Of a stretch of DNA of 11,139 nt, positions 6,938 to 11,139 are shown one piece after another; within the stretch, counting starts at the first letter, position 1, and each line of letters opens with the position of its first letter. The stretch is taken from NCBI GenBank assembly GCA_002713555.1, contig PATG01000095.1, positions 21,567-32,705 of the forward strand, given 5' to 3'. The translations under genes and the position numbers were made by a program. Origin of the DNA: Planctomycetaceae bacterium. GTDB taxonomy: Bacteria; Planctomycetota; Planctomycetia; Pirellulales; Lacipirellulaceae. The notes under the pieces are model-generated. The model searched no databases. It saw only the letters and a list, made by a program, of their open reading frames with translations, and had not been told where the DNA came from.

Positions 6938-6981
6938 TGGCCTGACGTCGGCACGGAATGTCGATGTCAGGCCAGTTTTTT
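6938..6981 (+). terminator. Very strong intrinsic terminator after the C26 gene
   Basis: An unbroken 16-bp stem (6938-6953 with 6959-6974, beginning TGGCCTGAC and ending GTCAGGCCA, two G-T pairs) closes a 5-nt loop CGGAA. It is followed by G and six T (6976-6981). Only the plus-strand orientation has the T tract. It would end a C26 transcript with about a 150-nt 3' UTR, or a separate small RNA from that interval. Confidence 0.9.
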
Positions 6982-7074
6982 GGGTTGTTTTCGTGCTCTG
7001 ATTTTTTGTGAGCTGGGGTGCGTAAAGACTTCGCGTAACGCACTGGAGAACAACGTCTTGCAATAAGTACTAGC

Positions 7075-7476
7075 TCATTGCTGCGCTGCGTTATGGTGCA
7101 GAAAGTAATCTGGTATGCGTTGAACCATGCCTTCGCTGTCCACACAAGCCAATGTGCTGGAACCCTCGGCTAGCAAAAGGTCTTCGCGGAATACCTTGTA
7201 ACTGTGATCGATTCGGGCTGGGGTAACACGTTCCAAGGTGGTAACCAGTCGTAGCTTGTCTCCAAAATGCGCTGGCAAGAGATAGCGGCACTTGATGCTA
7301 TGGACTACAAGCAGGTAGCCTTCTTTTTCAATCTCGGCATAATTAAAACCGGCCGCTTCAAGCATCTTCACGCGGGCTAGCTCAAAATACTGAAAGTAGT
7401 TGGCGTGATGCACGATGCCCTGGCCATCAGTTTCGTAATAACGGACTTCAATTTCCAGTTCGTGCTGCATGGACAT
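7075..7476 (-). CDS. Hotdog acyl-CoA thioesterase (4HBT/YbgC family)
   Basis: Protein of 133 residues, the usual size for single-domain 4HBT thioesterases, which hydrolyse acyl-CoA to free acid and CoA in the cytosol. The active-site block YYETDGQGIVHHANYFQY has catalytic Asp17 followed by the conserved His pair at 23-24 and the start of the long hotdog helix (YFELARVKMLE). YLLPAHFGDKLRLVTTLE is the typical second strand pair. The substrate is unknown; in proteobacteria YbgC sits with Tol-Pal genes, which are absent here. The frame stays open upstream to 7602, but that extension is unlike any hotdog N-terminus, so ATG 7476 was chosen; ATG 7470 is equally plausible. No Shine-Dalgarno is seen. 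The gene is transcribed divergently from the ACT-domain gene. Confidence 0.86.
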   Translation of the reverse strand: MSMQHELEIEVRYYETDGQGIVHHANYFQYFELARVKMLEAAGFNYAEIEKEGYLLVVHSIKCRYLLPAHFGDKLRLVTTLERVTPARIDHSYKVFREDLLLAEGSSTLACVDSEGMVQRIPDYFLHHNAAQQ

Positions 7477-7766
7477 TGTGTTTAGTATTCGGTTGTTTGG
7501 AATTTTTGTTTTCGGATTGTAGTGCAGATGATCGGCACACGAAATCAATTTTTTTCCTTCGCCAAGGCAAATGTGATAACCATGCGCAAGCGAATTCTTC
7601 ACGCCCGTCTTTGATAAAAGCGGTTTGCAGCCGCAACTCGGAAGTAGCCAGGGATGGACTAAGACTGCCAGAGTGAATCGGATGAAATACGTGGGCTAGC
7701 AAAAGCTTGAACCGCACATGGTAGTCGAACAAGGCCTTCAGGCACAGGCGAGAAAGAGGAAATAAG

Positions 7767-7795
7767 TTGCAATCTCGTGCTATTAACTCTATACT
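7767..7795 (+). promoter_or_regulatory. Sigma70-like promoter of the ACT-domain gene
   Basis: TTGCAA (7767-7772) and TATACT (7790-7795) are separated by exactly 17 bp, matching four and five of six consensus bases. Predicted transcription start is near 7802, giving a leader of about 44 nt. This argues against the upstream GTG at 7777 as the start codon. Confidence 0.6.
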
Positions 7796-7832
7796 GGTGC
7801 CTGGGTTACGTTGTGTACTCAGGAAAGATGAA

Positions 7833-7838
7833 AGGGAG
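7833..7838 (+). promoter_or_regulatory. Ribosome binding site deciding the ACT gene start
   Basis: AGGGAG lies 7 nt before the ATG at 7846. For the ATG at 7828 the only purine-rich site, AGGA, is just 3 nt away, too close. Confidence 0.55.
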
Positions 7839-7845
7839 TTTTCAC

Positions 7846-8352
7846 ATGCATGCTGATGGCAATTCGGGCAACGAAGGATCGGGTATCGATTTTGTGACGA
7901 TGCGTGGGCGAGATTATCCCTCAATCCGACAGTTTACAGTTTTCTTGGAAAACCGGGTTGGCCAACTGCTGGAGGTGGTCCGGCGTTTTGAAGGAAGCAA
8001 TGTTCGAATCGTAGCCCTGACAATCTCAGATTCTGCCGAATGTGCTGTGGTTCGGTTCTTACTCAGTGATCCCGAACAAGGACGCGAAGTATTGGAACGT
8101 TCCGGACTGGCGATTGTCGAGTCGGATCTGATTGCTGTGGAATTGCCCGATAGCCCTCAGCCAATGTTACGGGTTTGTACGGCCCTTCTGCAGGCGGAGA
8201 TCAATATTTCACAAGTCTATCCACTTTTAGCGCGTCCAGGCGGAAGCCCCGTGGTAGCCCTGATGGTCGATAATATCGAAATGGCGATAGAAACCTTATC
8301 GCTGAAAGGATTTACTACGGTTCACGAAGATGACCTGAAACATTGTGAGTAG
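7846..8352 (+). CDS. Tandem ACT-domain protein, probable amino-acid-binding regulator
   Basis: 168 residues with two ACT-type modules and no catalytic domain. The first (about 28-98) reads IRQFTVFLENRVGQLLEVVR, the classic strand-turn-helix of ACT domains with the ligand-site glycine in NRVGQL, then NVRIVALTISD. The second (about 103-166) has weaker MLRVCTALLQAEINISQVYPL and VVALMVDNIEMAIETL. Stand-alone paired ACT proteins usually bind amino acids and regulate an enzyme or transporter; which one is not indicated here. ATG 7846 is chosen from the promoter and Shine-Dalgarno; ATG 7903 (MRGRDYPSIRQ) would still keep both domains. A short hairpin with a T run follows the stop. It appears to be a single-gene unit. 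Confidence 0.85.
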   Translation: MHADGNSGNEGSGIDFVTMRGRDYPSIRQFTVFLENRVGQLLEVVRRFEGSNVRIVALTISDSAECAVVRFLLSDPEQGREVLERSGLAIVESDLIAVELPDSPQPMLRVCTALLQAEINISQVYPLLARPGGSPVVALMVDNIEMAIETLSLKGFTTVHEDDLKHCE

Positions 8353-8408
8353 TCGGACGGTGTGAATAGTAAAGTGTTGTGAACTGCCAGGGCAGAGTGC
8401 ATGCGAAT

Positions 8409-8424
8409 AGGCTGAAAGCCTTTT
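8409..8424 (+). terminator. Weak candidate terminator after the ACT gene
   Basis: AGGCT (8409-8413) pairs with AGCCT (8417-8421) over a GAA loop, with four T from 8421 to 8424. The 5-bp stem and short T run make this weak. Confidence 0.35.
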
Positions 8425-8507
8425 CAAGAATCCCCATCTTCCTGAGTTTCATGAAAGTCCCCCCGTTTTTTGGATAGAACTTTTTGCCATTGGTTCTTTA
8501 AAACACT

Positions 8508-9221
8508 ATGCCGATTCAAGTTACTTGCCCCAGTTGTCACACACGATTTACTGTCGGCGATCAACATGCTGGCAAAACGGGTGCCTGTCCGAAATGCAAG
8601 GGACCGATTGAAATACCCAAGCCGGGCGACGAAGTGATCATTCATGCCCCAGAGCTTGAGGCTGGGGCTAAGGATGCTAAGGGACGATCTGTCCTTAAAC
8701 CAATCAAGCGCAAAGAGACCAAATTCAGTGGTGTCCTGACAGCTGCAATTGTCAGTGCAGGAGTTCTAGCACTTGCAATAGCCTGGTTGCTGGGCCGTAG
8801 CGAATTGGGGGAATCCCAGATTTACGCTTTAGCGGGCGGCGCTGTTTTACTGGGACCATTATTAGCATATGCAGGTTATACGTTTCTTCGCGATGACGAA
8901 CTGGGAGTTTATGAAGGGACCAGCGCCCTGGTCCGTTCGCTATCATGTGGACTTGTCTACGCTTTATTGTGGGGCGTTTATATGTACATTGGCTCTCAAG
9001 TGTTTGGGGACGAAGCCTATTACGAAACGGGACTCAATGCAGTTCAATTGATTGGTTTGGGGGGGGGGGTACTGGGAGTTGGAACTTTCGCTGCTTTTGT
9101 TTGCTTTGATTTGGAAATTGGATCTGCCTTCTTTCACTGCACTTTATACTTCCTCTTTGCGGTTGGTTTGCGCTTTATAATGGGTTTGCCATTGCTCCCT
9201 GGTATGATAGTGAGTTCATGA
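8508..9221 (+). CDS. Zinc-ribbon membrane protein of unknown function
   Basis: 237 residues. The N-terminus (MPIQVTCPSC... ACPKC) is a four-cysteine zinc ribbon with Cys7, Cys10, Cys27 and Cys30, very like the short CPxCxxxFxV ribbons common at the start of planctomycete and myxobacterial proteins. A charged linker follows to about residue 73, then about five transmembrane segments (74-96, 104-127, 143-163, 179-201, 205-226). The ribbon probably faces the cytosol. No catalytic motif is visible, and I do not recognise the membrane domain. Codons 184-188 are encoded by a run of 11 G, where slippage or a sequencing error could shift the frame; as given, the frame stays open and hydrophobic beyond it. 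The ATG at 8508 starts directly before the ribbon; no Shine-Dalgarno. Confidence 0.8.
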   Translation: MPIQVTCPSCHTRFTVGDQHAGKTGACPKCKGPIEIPKPGDEVIIHAPELEAGAKDAKGRSVLKPIKRKETKFSGVLTAAIVSAGVLALAIAWLLGRSELGESQIYALAGGAVLLGPLLAYAGYTFLRDDELGVYEGTSALVRSLSCGLVYALLWGVYMYIGSQVFGDEAYYETGLNAVQLIGLGGGVLGVGTFAAFVCFDLEIGSAFFHCTLYFLFAVGLRFIMGLPLLPGMIVSS

Positions 9222-9297
9222 ATCGGACTCCAAGGCACTCTATGAATAGAAGGTAGCCATGGAAAAGGTGGATAGGAGAGGTTTGCTCCATCAGGCT

Positions 9298-9317
9298 GAT
9301 ATTCACGGGATATTCAC
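9298..9317 (+). repeat. GATATTCAC direct repeat, 11-bp period
   Basis: GATATTCAC occurs at 9298-9306 and 9309-9317, one helical turn apart, in the gap before the HD-domain gene. It may be an operator, but two 9-mers are weak evidence. Confidence 0.35.
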
Positions 9318-9479
9318 ACATTGATGAAAGCAGAATGGTCTAAGATATCTCAAGCAACACTTTTTACTGGCGAATAATCTCACAAAGTTCAACCCATGAT
9401 AACCCGTTGTGATCGTGATTCTCTGCGTCCTCTTTGAATCTATCGGTATTCTCAATTCTTTTCATGCAGCGGCGCTAAC

Positions 9480-10802
9480 ATGATTGAACTTCCCGAAATT
9501 GCCGCTCTCCGGTGTAGTCGCGGCATCCTGCGTATTCCGCCAGAACTCGATGTCCCAGTGACTCCACGTGTGAAAAGACTCATAGATACGGCTGCCTTCC
9601 GACGCCTGGCTCGTATCAGCCAACTTGGTTTAGTGGGATTAGTTTATCCTGCTGCCAATCATACTCGTTTTGAGCATTCGTTGGGTGTCTATCGAATGGC
9701 TTTACTGTTTCTCGACAGGTTGGGTGAAGACTCACAATTTGTGGCATTGGTTGAACCTCACGATGCAGAGCGTTTTTTAGTCACAGCACTCCTCCATGAT
9801 TTGGGACACTGGCCGTTTTGCCACCCGCTTGAAGACATGGGACTTGATAATCTTCCCAGTCATGAACAATTTGCCAAACATTTTATACTCGAAAGAGAGA
9901 TCGCCCAGTTATTGGAACGTGATTGGCAGTTGGATCCCGTAGAGATTGTTTCGATGTTGTCAGAGAAGTTATTGGATCCCACGGGAAAGCTTCTTCAGAG
10001 TTTGCTTTCTGGACCAATTGATGTTGATAAGATGGACTACTTGATGCGTGATAGCCTGCACGCGGGCGTTCCCTATGGTCGAAACTTTGATCAATCACGC
10101 CTAATTCAGAGCTTGTGTCTCAACCAACAGGGCACAAAATTAGCAATATCGGACAAGGGTAAAACAGCGGCAGAAATGATGGTATTTGCGCGTTATGTCA
10201 TGTTTAGCGAAGTTTACTGGCACCATGCTGTCCGTTCTGCTACAGCAATGCTTCAGCGGGCGTTTTTTTTAATTCAAGAGACACTTGATCACAAATGGCT
10301 CTTTTGTTTAACAGAACGGCCCATGATTGAGGCCATGCAAGATGCTGCAGGGCAGGGGCCTGTAGCAGGGTTATTAAGCGGCCTCTTTGGATCCCATCGA
10401 ATTCTTTATAAGCGAGTTGCCCAATTTAGCTTGTTTGAGGAGCCTGATCTGTACCGGGCCCTGGCACGCAAACCCTACCCCTGGCTGGTACGCTGTGCTA
10501 CGAATTTTGCCGAAATAGCAAGCCGTTCACTGGCAAAACCTATTGCGCCAGAAGAGGTGCTATTTGATGCTCCACCTCCAGAACTGGAAGTCGAATTCCA
10601 GATGGATGTACACTTTGGCAAAGAGGATTGCTACCGACCTTTGGGCGAAATTTCGCCTGTTGTCAGTACATTGGCACGCGAACAATTCGATGATTACGTT
10701 AAAAGGGTGCGTATTTTTGTACATCCTCAACATGCTGAACTCCTCAGGCAGAAAGAAGATATGACAAGTCTTCTATCCGAAGCGATAGCCATAACCGGCT
10801 GA
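9480..10802 (+). CDS. HD-domain phosphohydrolase, SAMHD1/YwfO-like (putative dNTPase)
   Basis: 440 residues. The metal site is complete: His66 in NHTRFEHSLGV, His106-Asp107 in LLHDLGHWPFCH, and Asp183 in PIDVDKMDYLMRD. Several additional SAMHD1 active-site positions also have counterparts: His110, His115, His128, and the DYxxRD stretch (Asp186-Tyr187...Asp191) that contacts substrate. The family hydrolyses dNTPs to deoxynucleosides and triphosphate, controlling the dNTP pool; some members are activated by bound nucleotides. The N-terminal AFRRLARISQLGLVGLVYPAA is the usual lead-in. The C-terminal 150 residues are variable, so allosteric sites cannot be judged. True substrate is unknown; some homologues act on other phosphates. 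The ATG at 9480 has no clear Shine-Dalgarno, and 258 bp separate it from the preceding gene, so it is probably a separate transcript. Confidence 0.88.
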   Translation: MIELPEIAALRCSRGILRIPPELDVPVTPRVKRLIDTAAFRRLARISQLGLVGLVYPAANHTRFEHSLGVYRMALLFLDRLGEDSQFVALVEPHDAERFLVTALLHDLGHWPFCHPLEDMGLDNLPSHEQFAKHFILEREIAQLLERDWQLDPVEIVSMLSEKLLDPTGKLLQSLLSGPIDVDKMDYLMRDSLHAGVPYGRNFDQSRLIQSLCLNQQGTKLAISDKGKTAAEMMVFARYVMFSEVYWHHAVRSATAMLQRAFFLIQETLDHKWLFCLTERPMIEAMQDAAGQGPVAGLLSGLFGSHRILYKRVAQFSLFEEPDLYRALARKPYPWLVRCATNFAEIASRSLAKPIAPEEVLFDAPPPELEVEFQMDVHFGKEDCYRPLGEISPVVSTLAREQFDDYVKRVRIFVHPQHAELLRQKEDMTSLLSEAIAITG

Positions 10803-10893
10803 ATTCTATCTTGGTTTTGAACTCTGCGCAGGGCTCTAAAATAATCTCTTGATAAACTGGAGGAACTAGGTTTAGTCTGCCGATGATTGCTAG

Positions 10894-10918
10894 CGGACAG
10901 AATTAGTTTTCTGTTCCG
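10894..10918. repeat. Inverted repeat downstream of the HD gene
   Basis: CGGACAGAA (10894-10902) pairs with TTCTGT-T-CCG (10909-10918), 9 bp with a single bulged T and a 6-nt loop. No T tract follows on either strand, so it is not a standard terminator; an RNA-stability element or a binding site is possible. Confidence 0.4.
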
Positions 10919-11040
10919 GCTCGCAATGGACGCGTGTCACGGTTGGTCTTCCCGCTGAGTGTCGGAGCATTAGACGCGTCGATACTTCACTCCCCGTAAT
11001 AATATTGGCAGTTTAACTTTCGACTGTCCTTCAGCACACG

Positions 11041-11139
11041 ATGACGTCCAAAAAAATGCACTACTTGCTTTTTGCCGAAGCAAGCCGTAACCAGCGTACT
11101 GCCCAAACCTGGCGGTTTGTGCTGCAGAATTTAGCCACT
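11041..11139 (+). CDS. Start of a gene cut by the window end
   Basis: The frame is open from ATG 11041 for 33 codons to the last base. The peptide begins MTSKKMHYLLFAEAS and continues into RTAQTWRFVLQNL. The pattern of a short strand, a polar turn and a WRFVLQ strand vaguely recalls the N-terminus of RNase H-like proteins that I associate with planctomycetes. This is a weak memory-based guess. A second ATG at 11056 could be the start. No Shine-Dalgarno is visible. Confidence 0.5.
   Translation, partial: MTSKKMHYLLFAEASRNQRTAQTWRFVLQNLAT

Larger units (their letters stand above)
7477..7845. other. Divergent intergenic region, thioesterase / ACT gene
   Basis: 369 bp between divergent starts. 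It contains the ACT-gene promoter listed separately and presumably a minus-strand promoter for the thioesterase, for which I found no convincing hexamers. Open frames on both strands here show no family resemblance and are taken as chance. Confidence 0.55.

Noticed and set aside
7018..7043. GTGCGT/ACGCAC hairpin as the thioesterase terminator
   Set aside because: The loop is 14 nt and neither strand has a T tract after the stem.
7477..7924. Minus-strand open frames upstream of the thioesterase
   Set aside because: Composition is cysteine- and histidine-rich without motifs, and one frame overlaps the ACT gene and its promoter. The in-frame extension of the thioesterase does not resemble a hotdog N-terminus.
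9321..9346. TTGATG...TAAGAT as a promoter for the HD gene
   Set aside because: Spacing is only 14 bp, too short for a sigma70 promoter.

Overview
The window most likely comes from a planctomycete chromosome, probably a Pirellulales-like lineage of moderate GC content. The evidence is a Ser/Thr kinase with the planctomycete-style N-terminal leader running straight into the kinase fold, an enoyl-ACP reductase variant I associate with that group, a CXXC zinc-ribbon membrane protein, few Shine-Dalgarno sequences, and loosely packed genes on both strands. No taxonomic search was possible, so this placement is inference.

Left part (1-4257). The window opens inside a FabZ-like 3-hydroxyacyl-ACP dehydratase, followed 117 bp later by a FabI-family enoyl-ACP reductase. 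These catalyse consecutive steps of the fatty-acid elongation cycle. A 391-bp non-coding stretch with a phased TTATCGA array leads into a tail-anchored Ser/Thr protein kinase. The kinase converges, with overlapping stop codons, on an OleA-like thiolase-fold condensing enzyme on the minus strand. Lipid chain chemistry is therefore the theme on both sides of the kinase.

Middle part (4258-7476). A CPBP-family intramembrane protease is followed by a probable terminator and about 770 bp of non-coding DNA rich in inverted and tandem repeats. Next come a class I glutamine-amidotransferase (peptidase C26) homologue whose nucleophile cysteine is replaced by glycine, a very strong intrinsic terminator, and a minus-strand hotdog acyl-CoA thioesterase.

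Right part (7477-11139). A divergent intergenic region carries a good sigma70-like promoter for a two-ACT-domain protein. Then follow a zinc-ribbon five-TM membrane protein containing an 11-G homopolymer, an HD-domain phosphohydrolase of the SAMHD1/YwfO type, and the first 33 codons of an unfinished gene.

There is no mobile element, CRISPR array, tRNA or rRNA that I can support. No multi-gene new system is evident. The most notable items are the nucleophile-less C26 protein, the OleA-like enzyme without visible oleBCD partners, the structured 5.2-6.0 kb intergenic region, the TTATCGA array and the poly-G tract.
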